Source: Sinotaia quadrata
Lineage: Eukaryota; Mollusca; Gastropoda; Architaenioglossa; Viviparidae
Assembly: GCA_028829895.1 (NCBI GenBank)
Contig: CM054181.1
Span: 7,366,001-7,430,000, forward strand
Direction: 5' to 3'
DNA length: 64,000 nucleotides
Positions within the stretch are counted from its first letter, which is position 1; each line of letters opens with the position of its first letter. A program made the position numbers and the translations under genes. Shown one piece after another: positions 24,801 through 39,846 of this stretch. The notes below the pieces were generated by a model that was not told the origin of the DNA, ran no database searches, and was given only the letters and a program-made list of their open reading frames with translations.

Positions 24801-27800
24801 AATAAGATTTTTCTGTACATATTTTTAATGAAGAAATAACTTGAAATGGAGAATTGAACAGATTATTTTTTCACTGTGAATTTCTGTCATGTTAGTTTTA
24901 AGGCTGCACCATTTTGCATGTATGCCACAATATTAGATCATTTTAAATCTTTATTTAAGTTTTCAGCCAATCAATTGGTATTCTTTTTTAATAAAAGTAA
25001 GAAAATGTGTTATTACAGATGCACTAAAAAGTCCGTTTTGTTGTTAATTCAGATTACTGTAAACTCAAGTATAATTTTAATTTTTCTTGGGACTTTTTGT
25101 TTGTATGTAAAGGTACACATTATATGTGGGAATAATTTTAAGTTTTATTTTGGAAGTTCATTTTCATTAAATGGTGGCTGTAGATGGCAGTAAACATAAA
25201 ATCATGTTATATATAAAAGATGCAGTAAGTCTTGTAGTTAACTCAGTTCAGTGGTCAGTTTACCCTAAATCCTTTGTTTCAGTGAACCTATCAAGAATAG
25301 TTCCCATCCTTGTTTTGCAGATGGTCAAAGTACATTTCTACCTGTTAACTCTCATGAAAATCCTGTATTTCTTCAAATTTCCTTAAGTGGATAAACACCT
25401 TATGGAAAGAAAGACTGTTATATGTCAGTACCACAAATACCAGTATAAAGCAGCAACTTCAGTCCAGTGCATAACTCTGTAACATGAGAAATAGGCACCA
25501 TTATAAAATGGTGAAAAATATATGAGTGAAAAAGGTTTATGTAATACATTAGCCAAAGGATATAGATTTTCTATTATGATGAAATTCAATTTAGTTGAGC
25601 TTTATACTAAAGAGTTTCAGTTATTGTTTCTATTATTTTTTTAAAATTTGAGATGAAGATGATTAGTATGTTCAACAAATATTGTAAGATTAGAAAAGTT
25701 GTAATATTGATTTGTTTTGACATTATATTAATATGGCTGCTTAGTCAGAGAGTATTGTAGTCATGATTGATTCAGGTTGATCTGCAGGTATTTTCTAATC
25801 AACACTTAAAATTTACTGTGGTTATGTTGATTCTGGTTGATCTGTAGATATTTTCTATTAAATATTTAGCACTTATCAGCAGTCTGATGTAAAATCCCTA
25901 GCAGAGATAGAAAAAACAAATCTATGTGTTTAATAACTAAATTGTTTATTTTACTCCAAATGTATTAAAGGAAATGAAATTACAGCATTTGCTATATGCA
26001 AATATTTTCAACATTTTATCACCTTTGTATAACAATGTTGTAACAATACATTTATTAAAATAATGTGATTTTTTACAACAGTAGAATTCCAGTGCTGATT
26101 CTGTTGGTGAATCCCTGGTACACTTATGCTGACAACTAATTATAAGTCTGATTTCCCCGTAGGTTTAGTTTGGATAATCATATATGCTGTGGTTTATAGT
26201 TTCAGTGTACACCATTGTTTAACTCAACCAGATATTATAAAAAGGTGTTATATGAACTAACTGTTAATTATTCATTTTAAATTGGATTTTGACACTTTTG
26301 TAAAGAGCGTTTGACTTATTTATTTGCATTGTTTAATGCGAGTGTGGCGTGTGTGCACGTGCATGTAAGTTGGCCTCTGGTTCATGTTTTACATTAGATC
26401 TCTATCATGTTCTCTATAAATGGGGTAGAAAGGTAAATATCAACTCTTGTGAAAAGTGTTAATTGAAAGATACTGAACAGTTTATGATTTATACAGAGTT
26501 TGGTTTGTTAAGGAAGAAAGAAACATAAGTGAAAGGGTTTAATTGTTGTTGCACTACAGAATTGTACACCTGTTTTCCTAATTGTAACAGATACTGAAGG
26601 AATTGTATATATATAATGGTACTAAATTCTTAATTTCTTTTAATCATGTTTCAGATTTTTATTAAATTGATACATTTCTTCTAGATTTGGAGAATGCTAA
26701 TTTGGGATACTTCCTATCAAGCATGCATGTACATGTTTAAAAAGAATTAAATGTATTGTGACAATAAGGTGGCATTTTGGAGATTGAATAAAAACTGGTA
26801 AACTGCCACTTTGTAGCTGGATTCTCTTGATTTGGTGAGATGGAAGCCTATTTTGGGTACAGTATCTTTATCAGTCATTTGAGCCAACACAACATGGGCA
26901 CCATATTGCTTAATTGTGCATATACTATAGATGTTTCTTGTTTATTTATTTGTTTTATTATTTATTAATGTATATGCTCTGTGCCTAAGTTTTGAGGTTG
27001 GCACCTAGTTTTGAAGCAAGTTGAAGATCTTTCAGATTTTATGTAAGTCATATTGTCAGCCTTAGTAAATTTAAAAGTGCAGAGAGGCACTTATGAATCT
27101 GTTGGTATGAAACCACCTAAGGCCCAGATTTTTTCACAAAGTAAACTTGCTGAAAATAGTCATTATAATTTTATTTCTTGCTCACTCTCATCAGATCTGT
27201 TACACAAACTTGGATCTTATTCTTGCTACACCATTTCTAAAGAAGTTTTTATGTGTACAATAAGTGTTTATTTCTTTTACTGCTAAACCTATCATTGCTT
27301 CAATTCACAGTATTTGAAAAGACAATTTGTTTAGCTTCAGATCTCGTTAATTTTAACTAGAACTTTATTAATTCTGACTGAACACGTGTGAAAGTAGTAT
27401 TTATGAGATCTGAATATATTTTTATGTCGTGCATTTTATGCACATTTTATGTAATTTATAATACCATGTTAAATGCAATATTTTTTTCATTTATGTAATG
27501 TAAAACTAAAACACATTCACAGAGAATGAATGCACACATTTAATTTTCTTGTGTGACCATATTTAAATGAATCAAATAATGATATATTATTGTATGTTTT
27601 AGTCAGAAGGTTGTGAACTAGTAGCCAGTTTGTCTTTCTTTAAGTTGACTTAAGTGGTCACCTTGACATTTATTCTGTTCTAAGTGAAAAGAATTAACTA
27701 AGCAGATTACTGAATATTACCACCAAAAGATGCTTTTAAATTGTTTTATCCTTGTTTATAGTCAATAATTGAGACAGATCTGTTTAAAATATCTGTATAT

Positions 27801-29375
27801 ATGTTCTATGTATTTATTATTCATGTCAATTTAAAGAAATTTGAAGAAACTTGATATTTTGCATTTACCTCATGACATTAGATGTACTGGCTACTTTAGT
27901 CTGCAGCGAATTTGTTTCATGGTGATAGTTTCTCGTTTATGTTTTTTATTTTTATATAAATATTATCTTGTAATAGTTACATAATGTGTGAGTCTGATGT
28001 GGCATTTGTTCAAACTGATATTAGATTTTAGGAACCATTTTGCTTTGAAGTTATTATAATTATTCTTCCATATTTAATGGATTATACATGAATACATGAA
28101 TACATTTTTTGTAAGTGAATACAATAGTCATTTACATTGACTGCAGTACTTCTAAATATTATGATTGCTTTCATTAGATTGTAGGAGCTGAATCAAGTGC
28201 CATGGTCATTTTCATCGGAAGTTTTATTTTATACTTTACTTTTATTTTTATTTTTTAAGTTTGGTAGAACGATTTATTTTTGTAATCAAATGTCTAACTG
28301 TAGAACTTATTAGCAGTTTTCAAGCATGCTCTTGTTATATTTTATTTATTAATTATTTTAATTTAAAATGATCATAATTATGAGATAATTATAAGAAGTA
28401 GTTAGTTTATCATAATCTTTAAATTATTATTTTTAAACATATTTTTCAGTGCTGCAGATATAAATTTTATCATTGTCCAGTCACCTCAAACTGATTCTGC
28501 AATAATTATTTTAACCTTAATAAAAAAATTTAAAAAACCAAATAACCACTCATGAATGATGAATACCTAGTTTTGGTTTTAGATGAGTTCTTGATTTAAG
28601 TGATTTGAGGCAATCCTTTGAATTTGTATATCTTTTTAGCTTGTTGGAAAGAACTACCTCTATACTTTATAAAACCAAATGTATCTCTTTCTGGTCTTCA
28701 AATGAAGATTTGGTTAAAATGTTGCTAAAATCTAGTCACCTTTGTATGTGCACCAAGTTATAATGCTTTGCTGTTTTGCTTTATATTACTGTATTATTAT
28801 GTAAATTAGTCTGTTGTTACCTATGACAAGTACTTTCCAGTTTGGGCAAGTGGAGATGTTGATTCTCATAATGATTTATCTATTTTGTCCATTGGTATCA
28901 GAATGTTTGGAATTATCATTAGTGGCCACTTTGGTGGCTAAGATATCCAGTTAATTTTGGTGCCATTTATTTTAGTTCCTAATTGCATATAATTCAAACT
29001 CTTTTGTTTCCTTTCTTAATTTTAAATAATTTCCTTGATTTGGGGGAGGAGAGGGCATAAATTACTGTTCCTCTAGATATTATTCCTTTAAAAGTAATTT
29101 TCTACTTGCAACTTTCATTTATTTGAAAAAACCAAAGCAGAATTCTTTCCATTGATGACGGATGATAATCCACCATGGGCCATGCTCTCGGAAAGGACTC
29201 TGAACACACAGCATTTCAAGCTATTGGATCACATAGATAAAATATATTTACACTTTCCTGAGACCTGAAGTAGGCTTGGAAATAGCGGTACCAAAACATA
29301 CTGGGATGGAGAGGGAAAGGAGAAATGTCATCAAGTGGATGTTGATATGTAGGAAACTAAGAACTAAGTCTAAGT
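24801..29375. other. convergent intergenic region, no gene seen
   Basis: AT-rich and largely free of tandem arrays. There is one pair of diverged copies of an about 80-bp unit near 25760-25870 (GGTTGATCTG, GTATTTTCTA). Open frames here are short and without family features. Part may be extended 3' UTR of gene A. Confidence 0.4.
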
Positions 29376-29692
29376 CTAAGTCTTAGAGCCCTTTCCCAGT
29401 TCTCTATCTCCTAACATAAATTCTTTCTCTTTCTTCTCAAGAAAAAATCCCTAGGCCCTTTCTGTCTTTCCAAGAAAATAATCCCTAGGCCCTTTCTGTC
29501 TTTTCAAGAAAATAGTCTGTAGGCCCTTTCTCTGTCTTTTCAAGAAAATAATCCATATGCCCTTTTTCTATTGTTTCAAGAATATAATCTATGGGCCCTT
29601 TCTATAGTCTTTCAAAAAAATAATCCATAGACCCTTTATCCTTTCAAGAAAATAATCTCTAGGCCGTTTCTCTCTCTCTTTTGAAGAAAATA
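29375..29692. repeat. minisatellite, about 33-bp unit, 8 copies
   Basis: The unit is CCCTTTCTGTCTTTTCAAGA plus AAATAATCCCTAGG, with variants (TCTATGGG, CCATATG, TCTCTAGG). Copies are diverged in length by a few bases. Confidence 0.85.
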
Positions 29693-30833
29693 TTATTCTT
29701 CCCTGGGTACTTCTGCACCCATTGAAATCAATAAATATTGAACATTGATAAACATGAAATATTTCAATATTTCAATCAGTTAATCAGATAGCATTTTAAT
29801 TCTATAAAGTTTAACCTGACAATTTAAATAAAGTAGAGAGATAGTTTCCTTAAATTAAAACTTAAGAATAAATAAATAAACCCTTAGTTATTTTTTTAAT
29901 TCAAAATAAATATATATCAGTACATGTATATTTTGATGATGATGTATTTGTAATCTCAATATTATGTTGGAAGTACTTAATTTAGGGAGTCATGTTCAGT
30001 CTGCAATTATATATCAATAATTTTTCTTAATTTATTTTATACTTTTAAAGCAGTTTGTCATAGAGTTAAGGATTAGTTGAAATTTATGATGTACATGTAC
30101 TTTAATGAAAGACAAGTTAGTATTTCTAATGTACATGTACTTAACTGCACACAAGTGGTTAATAAAGTACTAGTAATTCTAAATGTTTGGCTTACCACTA
30201 ACTCCAGTATTCTATTATAAAATGCAAACTTAATTTGCTTTTTATTTTGTTAAGACCTGACACTGTGTAAATTATAGACCTATTCCATGTGTAAATATGA
30301 AAAAGTAATTGCACATAAGTGTAAATGATAATATTGATCTTATTGGAAATTTTGTTTTTACAAGACATAGTCTTTTACTTGACTGCCAAAATGCACATAC
30401 TTTGCGCATGTCAATTCTGTTAAAGCAGTGCAAGTTTTATTGTGCAGCATTAGCAAATATCTCTTTATTTCAACCAGTCCCTACTTTACACTCATTATAT
30501 AATGACCTTAACTGCTTCTTTGTTTTGTCCATTTATGTCTTAGTTTTTGAAACTGCTGGATTGGTTTCCTGTCAAGAATACCATTCTGTTTGTTGAGAGT
30601 TAAAATGCAAGTGACTTTGTCAACTTTATCATTGTGCTGACCCCATTTACTGTGTAAATTGCCATGGGTCATAAGAATGCTTCTTTGTTTCAGACAGCTT
30701 GTTCTTTGTTTTTCCTTTTTTTTTGACCTTTAATCCAAACACTGTTTTTGAGTTTCTTGCCAGACACTCACTAAATAAGCATTTGGTGACTACAGGTATT
30801 TTTATTTGATGCCTATATAAGTACCAGAAGTTA
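29693..30833. other. intergenic AT-rich sequence
   Basis: No gene is called. The palindrome GTACATGTAC occurs twice, near 30090 and 30132, in two short related copies. Confidence 0.4.
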
Positions 30834-32127
30834 TGAAGGGTGATTAAAAAGTTCTAAAACTTTTTGACATATTCAAGAACAGTCTACATAAAAATGTTTG
30901 TGTATGTAGTCTCTTTCTAAGTAATCTTTCTCTGAATATACATAAGTGTCCCAATGTTTTTACTACTTTTGGAGGCAAAGATATCTATAAACTGATCCCA
31001 ATGTTTTTACCACTTTTTGAGGCAAAAATATTTATAAACTGATCAGGTTTTGCTTTCACAATATGTTGTTTTGGAATGTCATCAAATCTGCTACCTTTCT
31101 TTCTTAATTTCTACTTTGGAAACGGGTACAGTTCCATTCATATTATGGTGAGATATGTACAGCTATGATTCTGAAATGGAATTTCACTTATCCTACTGGA
31201 GACTACCAACCTTGCCCCATCCAGATTGTCATGACAGTAGAAGTCAAATAGGTGTGTAGATGAGGCATTTTGTTATATTCTGGGTGTCACTTTTCATAAA
31301 TGTTTGCAAAATGTCAGTAAACCAGGCTTATAATAGATTCTGGCTCAGTTGATGGGACAAGGAAAACATGTACATGTGTTTCAAAATGGCTGGTTTATAG
31401 TTTTCCTTATCATAACAATGCTGCTCTCTCTCTTTTAAAGATATTTTCACTTAAAGAGATTCCTATTATACCAAATCTTCCATGTTGACCTGATCTCACT
31501 CGTGATTTTTTGTTGTTGTCATTGTCCAAAAATTGAAATGAAGTTGGTCCCAACTATCCATCCTGATTGTACAAGCAGAACTTCATGACTTTCAGCAATA
31601 CAGGGAGTCCAAAATTTATCTTTACAACTTTGATACTAAATGAAACATGTACTGACACAAAGAATTACCAGTCAAGGAAATTTAGACACCATTTTTTTTT
31701 TTTTAAAATAAAGTTGAAACATGTTCTAAACTCTTCTTGGACATGTGTATCAGATTTTGTTTGATTAAAACAACTCAACACTCTATGGTTTCTCCTGTGG
31801 ATTCACTGTGACTGAGGGGAGGAATAAAGATCTGAAGGAGAAAAAAACTTGAAAATGAGAAAACGTGTCAAAATTTGGTAGTCAGAAAATCTTAAATGAG
31901 TAAATGAGACAACCCCTGTGCTTCTTCACCTCCTGGTTGATTGGACAAAATGCTGTAAAGATAAGTTTTAGACATCTTGTATTTCCAAAAGTGGCAGAAA
32001 AATTGGGTTGCTTGAATATCATCAGAGAAATGTTACTCTCAAGGGGACTATTCATAAACATTACAAATACGCTGCTCTTGAAAATAATGCTGAGTCTTAG
32101 AATGAAGTACTTTTTGATTGCCCCTCA
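30834..32127 (+). mobile_element. decayed mariner-type DNA transposon, 1294 bp
   Basis: The ends form diverged inverted repeats: TGAAGGGTGATTAAAAAGTT at the left and, read on the minus strand, TGAGGGGCAATCAAAAAGTA at the right. Both are flanked by TA (30832-30833 and 32128-32129), the target duplication used by the Tc1/mariner superfamily. The length matches mariner elements (about 1.3 kb). The plus strand keeps a broken trace of the catalytic block: near 31480-31515 a PDL-x-x-x-DF-like string corresponds to the conserved YSPDLAPSDF region. A tryptophan-rich C-terminal trace with a QGDY-like string lies near 31990-32055. Many stops and frameshifts make it non-functional. An about 48-bp internal duplication lies at 30950-31045. 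Confidence 0.82.
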
Positions 32128-33270
32128 TATATTAATACCATCTGTAGTGGTATAGATGAAAACACTTTGGAGGAAGTTGTTTCTAATCATCTAATATTCC
32201 TTCCTTAATAAAAATATCTACAAAGTAAAGCCTTCATAATGCACCAATAGTAAAATCTTAATATATCCTCACAGTACATCCCTGATATTATTATACACAT
32301 TAAAGTACCCTATTAGTATAACCACTCAGTACACTGTTAATATTATCCCACAGCTCACTAATATACCCTCACAGTACAACCCAATGCCCTCATACTAAAA
32401 CCCTGCATATTTGTGTTTTGATAATCCTAAATTCCTGTTATTTTAAATAAAATTATAATTAAATTTAACTTTTTCATGAACAAAAGTTATAGGATACCAA
32501 AGGTGTAGGATATATGTAACTGAAAAATATATATATATTTCTTTCATTGAAATACAACTGAACAAGTTCGTGTTTGGAATAGTGAAAAAAATGATATCAT
32601 AATTTCAGTTTTGTTAAGTGTTAAACTATCTTTATACTTTGATTGATATGTTCACATCAGCTAAATATTACAAAATAAAATTATTGGTGGTACTTGCATG
32701 CCAGCTTTGTTAGACCTTATAATAATGGACATTTATTGATAGAATAAAGGATATAGCAGGCAGTGATATATTGCTGAACAGCTCTTTCTTGCTATATTGT
32801 TAGTAGTCATTTAAATTACATATCACAAATCTCAATCTTTGAAAAGTTTATCATTGGCACATTTGTCCACTTCAAACTTAAAATTATGTTTAACAGCCAC
32901 CTATCCCACACAACTTGTATTTAATTACTGTCATTTTCTGCTGATTTGACATTTTACACGAGTCCTCAGCATATGTACATTTTTTGCTATCTCTAAAATT
33001 CATGGGCTGAGCACGAATACATTCAGTGGAAAACTATAGCCATATAGAGAGTTCATTTTTCTTTATTGTAGGGCTGAATTCAGACTGTATTCTGTTGGGC
33101 AAGAATGATTTTTTTTTTTTTTAACATTAAAAAGTGTATAAGTGAATGTATTTGGTGATCATTCTATTGTATGGTATTTGAATAGATTGACAGAAGTGGC
33201 AGTTACCTGTGAATACATGTCTCAAGCGCATTAGATGGCGAGTTAAAAGTTAAAACTGTTGCAGTAAGCA
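32128..33270. other. intergenic AT-rich sequence
   Basis: A weak diverged tandem pattern (CCTCACAGTAC blocks) appears at 32230-32400. No gene seen. Confidence 0.4.
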
Positions 33271-33274
33271 TTGT

Positions 33275-33600
33275 TTTGGTGACTGTTTCATATGGTTGAT
33301 TATGTCAATTGGTATGATGAGTATGTTTCATGTGGTTATGTCAGTATTGGTATGATAAGTATGTTGCAAGTGGTTGATTGTCATTTGTATTGGTATGATG
33401 AGCAAGTTTCACATGGTTGATTGTCATTTGGTATGTTGAGCATGTCTCATATGATTATGTCACTTGTATTGGTACAATGATCATGTCTCATGTGATTATT
33501 TCACTTGTATTGGTACGATGAGCATGTCTCATGTGGTTATGTCAATTGTATTGGTATGTTTCATGTGGTTGATTGTGTCAGTTATATTGGTATGATACAT
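33275..33600. repeat. minisatellite, about 40-bp unit, 8 copies
   Basis: The unit contains CATGTCTCATGTGATTATGTC followed by ACTTGTATTGGTACGATGAG, with frequent indels. The small open frame at 3' is repeat-driven. Confidence 0.85.
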
Positions 33601-36600
33601 TACCAGATTTTCTCATCCTTTTTATTTTTACACTCTTGGATAATAGCTACAGCCAGGTACATGAGATGCAAAACTTGTTCTAAGTTAAAATCAGGTGGAT
33701 AAAATCCCACTCAAAAGTCTTATCTTTGATCTCTTGTATTAATAGTCATATTGAATGTTTAATTTCTTCGAGATCATGTTATTTGAATATATTTTTTTAA
33801 ATGGCATTATTCTCTCCATATATCATTTTTATTACATTTGATATGCTAAAAATGTACAGATATTATAGAATTATCTGTAGTTATTCTGCAGGTGTAATTA
33901 AAACTAATACTCTTTTATTTATTGTATGCCTTTGATTAAATTCTCATGTTCTTTTATCTTGATTAAATAGCACCACCACATTATTTCAGTTCTTGCTGAT
34001 AAAAGAAAGTGCAAACAGTAAAGTTTCAAGGAAAATGTTGTATGTGGTTGTGTTTTATGTATAATAAGAAAGACTTCAGATGAATGTGCCTCATTATGAA
34101 GTTGCATTAGTTTGAATTTCTCAGGATTTTATCATTTGTTGGAGTGAAAGTATTTACAACATAGTAGCAACCAGTTAATTGTCTTTAGTAATCCTGCTTT
34201 GAAACAGTTTGATTTATTTGAGATATATTAATGATCTATGGATAGCCTTGTCAAAAAAAGCAAGTGATAATATGGTTTCTGGTCAACATTTTGGGACAGT
34301 TTGTACATTAAAAGTGAATTAGATAAAATTGTTCCATCTCTACTGTGTGGTGCTAAAGTCTTGATATGTTAAGAGTTTGGTTTTTTTGTTGAAAAATGGA
34401 TAGAATTTCAAAGTTGCCAGTAAGAAATGAATGCCAATCCCCCAAGATCACGTCATTATTTGATAGGGGAAAAATGTATAGTATCATCTATGAACATGTA
34501 AATATAACTCTAAAATAAAACTACTGTCCAGATCTGCCTTTTTTATTAAAAGAAATTAATTAATTTTGCATTTGCATATAGCATATAATTTCAGCTTAAA
34601 ATGATGACTATTACAACTATTATAATCATTCACACAAAGCTGTTTGACTTTGAAAACAATAGCATTTTATTTTATTTTATTTAAACACAGATTTGTATTA
34701 CTTGCCTGTTTGTGTGATTTATTATTATTTGTAGAAAATTACTTATATTAATGGAGTCTGATATGTTTGTGTTAAGGTGTCCTTCATGACATCATTTCTT
34801 TCCTAATTATGTATTATCATGCTTTACTCACAATACATAAACTGATCTTGATGTAGCTTTATCTAATGAATCAGATCATCTCCTGACGATAACATTCCAT
34901 ATTTATCTTTCCCTTCTTGGTAAAAGTGCTCCTCTTATATGGTTCATGGATATATATATATATATATATTTAGAAAAAATGGTTGCGGACAGTACATCGA
35001 ATCTCATAGAGCAGTGTACATGGTTTGCTTCATCATTCTTAATTTACCCTGATGAAAAAGTTTTATATATGAATAGTTTGAGATGCAAGGAACATCACAC
35101 TCCATATCACTTGTAATTATGAACATGAATTGTTATGACTGGTACTGTACAGTTATTGAAATGAAATGTATTGCTTGCAGAATCAACTGACACTTATTTA
35201 ATAAGCATAACAATACAGGGACTATACAGTTGGCATTGAGTATGAAATAAATACATTGCATGATAATGCTGGAGTTTGTGTTTATTGGATGTTTATACAC
35301 AAAATACACTCTATGGGTGTTTGCTCATGAAAGACTCAATGGCTGTTTGTACATGATGTGGATGTTTGAACATGAACACTTGCATGAAATGCATTCAATG
35401 AAAGTGTATGTTAGTACATGTACATTTCAACTTAATAAAATATTTGTGAATTATTGGGGAAGGTAAAACAAACTCAGATTTCAAAATTCTATTTTATTTT
35501 TAATGTAAACAATCTTTTAGCATTTTCCATACAAAATAAAAAAAAAACTATGTGTGTATATAATATATATTCATTAACACCTAATACATTTACCAAATTG
35601 CACTTGTATTTAAAGATGTATAAAAAAGTTTTTAAAAATTAGGTTGCCAAGGTAACAACAACAAAAAGTGGTAAGATACACATCAAGCATGGCTGTGTAA
35701 TATGTATTTAAACACTGAGATGGTGTATAGATATATCTGCTTAGATGTTACAGTAGCTTATTTTATACTGAATATATAATTACAAAAAGTACTAATTTAG
35801 CCTCCATCGTGGTATATTTTTCATTTATTCAATTATACTCGCATATTACACAAAAATTTACTATCACTGTATCAGCATCTCTTATCACAATTCCTATGGA
35901 CTGACAAGAAGCATGAAATATTTTTCTCTTAAGACAGGTCATTAACCACATAAAAAATATGTGATCTACTAGCATTCAGAACCAACGATATGCAGACTGT
36001 TACGTGGAGGTTGAAATCAACTTTAATACAACATGATTTAAAGAGAAAATATAAAGTGTATAATATATATATATATTTCAATGAGTTCATTTGCAATGTC
36101 ACAAGACGGCTAAAAAAATAAACAATGGAGCACTGCAGGTAAAGAGAAAGAAACTAACCAGGTTTTACAAATACCTGGCTTTTTAAAACCTAAATAGTAG
36201 ATGGCGATCAAATATATATACATGTATATATATTACTTAACTTTATATCTGATCATAAAATAGTTTAAATTAAACAAAAATATACAAGGAATGTTGAAAT
36301 GTTAAAAAAAATTACAAAATCATCACATACAGATGTGCCTATGTATGTGTGTGTGTATATGTATATAAAGACAACGTCTACAAACAACTGCAATACGTAT
36401 GATATATGAATACAACTTGAACATATTTACTTGACAATATTAATCTACAGACAACTATTCATGCCAACTTTAGAAAACAATGAAAAACAGACTGCACTCC
36501 ATGCCACATAAAATAACTGACACTAAAATACAACTGTTGCTATTATTAGATTTCCAATCATCCAATTTATTGTGCTTAATTATATTATTATATTGTACAT

Positions 36601-39600
36601 ATCCTCTCATGTAGTTCAAACAAAAAGAAAACCCACTAATTTACTAAATGTGTAACATTTAAACATACTTTATAATGAAGAAACATTCCTTTTTATATAC
36701 CACTACAAGTAAACTGACAGATGAAAGTGAATAAAGCCTATATATTAGTATTGCTACAAAGAAAAAACTATTCTGATTTAAGAATAAATCAATTCTGAAG
36801 ACCAATCAAATATTTCCAAACCCGATACTGTCTGGAGGCTGAATTCATTATTTTGTTTTGTTTTTTTAAATCTACTCTCAACTTTAAAGGTGGAGAATTT
36901 TTTTAAAGTGCATAAAACATTTTAAAGTGTCAAACATGCACAAAAAAAGCTACTTAATCTTCATGATGATATAAAAGTAAAAGATAGTAAAGGGGAAATA
37001 CATAAATATCACTTGCGCATTATATTCTGTTTTTAAAAAATTGTATGTATGCAGTTAATATGTCTACAACAAATGCCATACTTTTTATATGGCTGTCAAC
37101 ATTATATAGTTTATCATTTTTTATTCTTATAAATGTTTTGTACATTTATCTTTGTTGAGAGTAGATTAAATTTCAAAGCAGCATACAATCTTAGAGCCTA
37201 ACATTCTTCTGTAAATTAAACAATAGTTAATTATATTCATACACAATACACATGTGAACCACACTGAAGAAAAATTTAATTGTAATCACAAATGTTACAT
37301 TGAAATGCATCAGGCAAGAAAGCACAAGATAAAACAAAATACATAAATGTGCCTGCTGTACAATCTATATTAAACCAGCACTGAAAACGGAATAACAGAT
37401 TAATATGCCAAGGCCTATTTTTAATGTTTGCCATCATAGGCACTTAGTATAAGGTAACTGAATAGGATGACCATCTGCACGAGTATTGTGACTGATTTTG
37501 TTTATGAATAGGATATGCATTGTAGCTTTGTTTCCTTTTCTTTTTAATTTTTATTATTACGTCATTATTCAGTGGTGCACTGTATCTTGGTACAGTCCTG
37601 AGGTAGCAATTTTCATTATTCCAAGCTCCATAGTCAAAACTGACCTAATTTTTTACAACTACCTGCAAGCAAACTTACTTCCAACAAAAAACTTTTAATA
37701 CAGTGGCAAAGTTATTTCTTTTCTCTTTTTTTTATATCTTCCAAACTGATGACTTATTTATACCTAAGTTTATAAATCTAGAAAACAGAAGATTTAATTA
37801 CAACTAAGCTTTTTCAGAAATCTAACAGACAGTTGGCTTATTTCCAGCTCATCTTTAGAAATCTAACAAGATTTATTTCCAGCTATGATGTAATATATTA
37901 CATTTAAGAAAAGAATAAGTTTGTGCACACCTGATGCTAAGTAGTCAGTAAATGGCAAGTCTAGAAAAACACAACATCAAGCATACCAAAGCACTTTGAA
38001 AATTCATATTACTGCCTTTAAAGCATTCCTGTTTCATACTGTAAATCATAAGAAACAGCATAACTCGATATTCATTACAGCATAAAATATTAAATGCTTA
38101 ACAAATTTCAGTAAGTCACAAACTATTCACAATTACTTATTTATAACATGGTAATTGAGAATAAATCATGTGAAAACATAATTAATTGCACTGATTTTGG
38201 ATTTCATGTGTAAAAATTTGATACCCTAACTGATTGTAAATGTGAGTGCACACTAAAGTAAGTAAAATTTTTGCAAGTCATATCCACAAACACTTTTATA
38301 AAACATCATATGAAGTAAAACAGGAAACCAAATACAGAAATAAATGAAAATATGATACATTGAACTTCAATCAATAATCAACCACTGAACACAAACATTT
38401 TGACAAGTTAGAGCACCAAACAATAGCGAATAAAGATTTCTTGAGAAACTGTACACTCTCAGTTTTTTTCCTCTGAGCTTGTCCATCTTAAGCTTTGCAA
38501 TCATTTTATGCCTTATTAAACTTAGCCAAAATGTGGTTTGTTTTGTAATACAAACAGAAACCACAAGTGAAAGCAAGCATAAAAACACAACCACAACAAT
38601 ATATAACATTATAAAGTCAGGTATGTGTAAATTTACAAGCGTATGCTGCTATTTATTAAGGATATTAGAATATGTAACCAAGTAGAGATGCAAATCAAAT
38701 CAAAGTATACATAAAAAAATAGTAATAATAATAATAAATAAAAAGTAATGAATTTTATCAGTGGTCCTTAGCAATTACAAAAAAATTTCATGATGTGTGG
38801 TCAGTTAAAATAGCACTGGACATTATCCAGATTTATCTATAAGACATTAATCTATTTATTATGACTACTTTAGTGTTAATCATTTATTTTAACAGTGGGA
38901 TTTTATTATTGTTGCTCAGTCTGTCTTTAAAAGAAAAATGTCTTGAAAAACCAACAGCACTCTGAAATACTAAGGACTGCAGAGTTAATGCCCTATCAGT
39001 CATTCTACATAACAAATGCTGCATAGTTTGTGTTCCCGTGAGTCAGAACTCTTTCTAAAGTCAGGATTCTGCATAATAATTATCTTATCCTTCTGAGTTA
39101 GTGCTCCTATTAGTCAGAAGTATTCTCAAGCAATTATACCATATCTATTAATATCTTACTATTCTGAATTGTTCTTTAGAAATGCAGTTGATCACATACT
39201 ATTTATTATTTCTTTTCCGAAAACAAATTCATAAGCCTAATAAATAATGATTTAAAAAAATTCTTCATTCTTTCTCAGCCCTGACCATCTGTAATACAGA
39301 ATACCTATGATTGTTTATAAAAGTGTGTATGTGTATGCATGCATGTGTGTATGTACACACAATATTAAATTTTGTATAAGAAAATATGCCTAATAAACTT
39401 TCCAAACAGTGTAATTGCAATCAATGTATGTTCACTTGAATGATAGTCATACAACAAGGCAAATAATCAGTATGCACTTAAAGAAGATACTGACTAGAAT
39501 AAGGCTTGAATCATGAACTAATGTAACTCGTGTTTGCTTTTCCTACCTTGTTAGTGCATACAGTACCATGTAGGAAAAGTACCATACAGGAAAGTTAAAT

Positions 39601-39846
39601 TACCTCCCTTGCATCATCCGGAACCAGCTCACCTGCTAACTTCAATACTGAAGAAAATGTAATAAGCACAACTGAACTATGACAGCCTTTGCACTTAATT
39701 TCTGATAATATTAATTGCAGTCAAACAATTTCCAAGTTACAAAATGACAAAAAACATCTCTTTAAAAAATTCACCGGTTTTCCATTCACAAAAAATACCA
39801 TAGCAATCGAATGTAACACCATTTTCTTCATACAATCAAGCATAAT
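33601..39846. other. intergenic region and probable 3' UTR of gene B
   Basis: No coding region supported on either strand. Short (TA)n runs lie near 34949-34968 and 36068-36078. The part nearest gene B is presumably its 3' UTR on the minus strand. A candidate poly(A) signal (TTTATT on +) lies at 39202-39207, about 640 bp past the stop codon. Confidence 0.4.
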
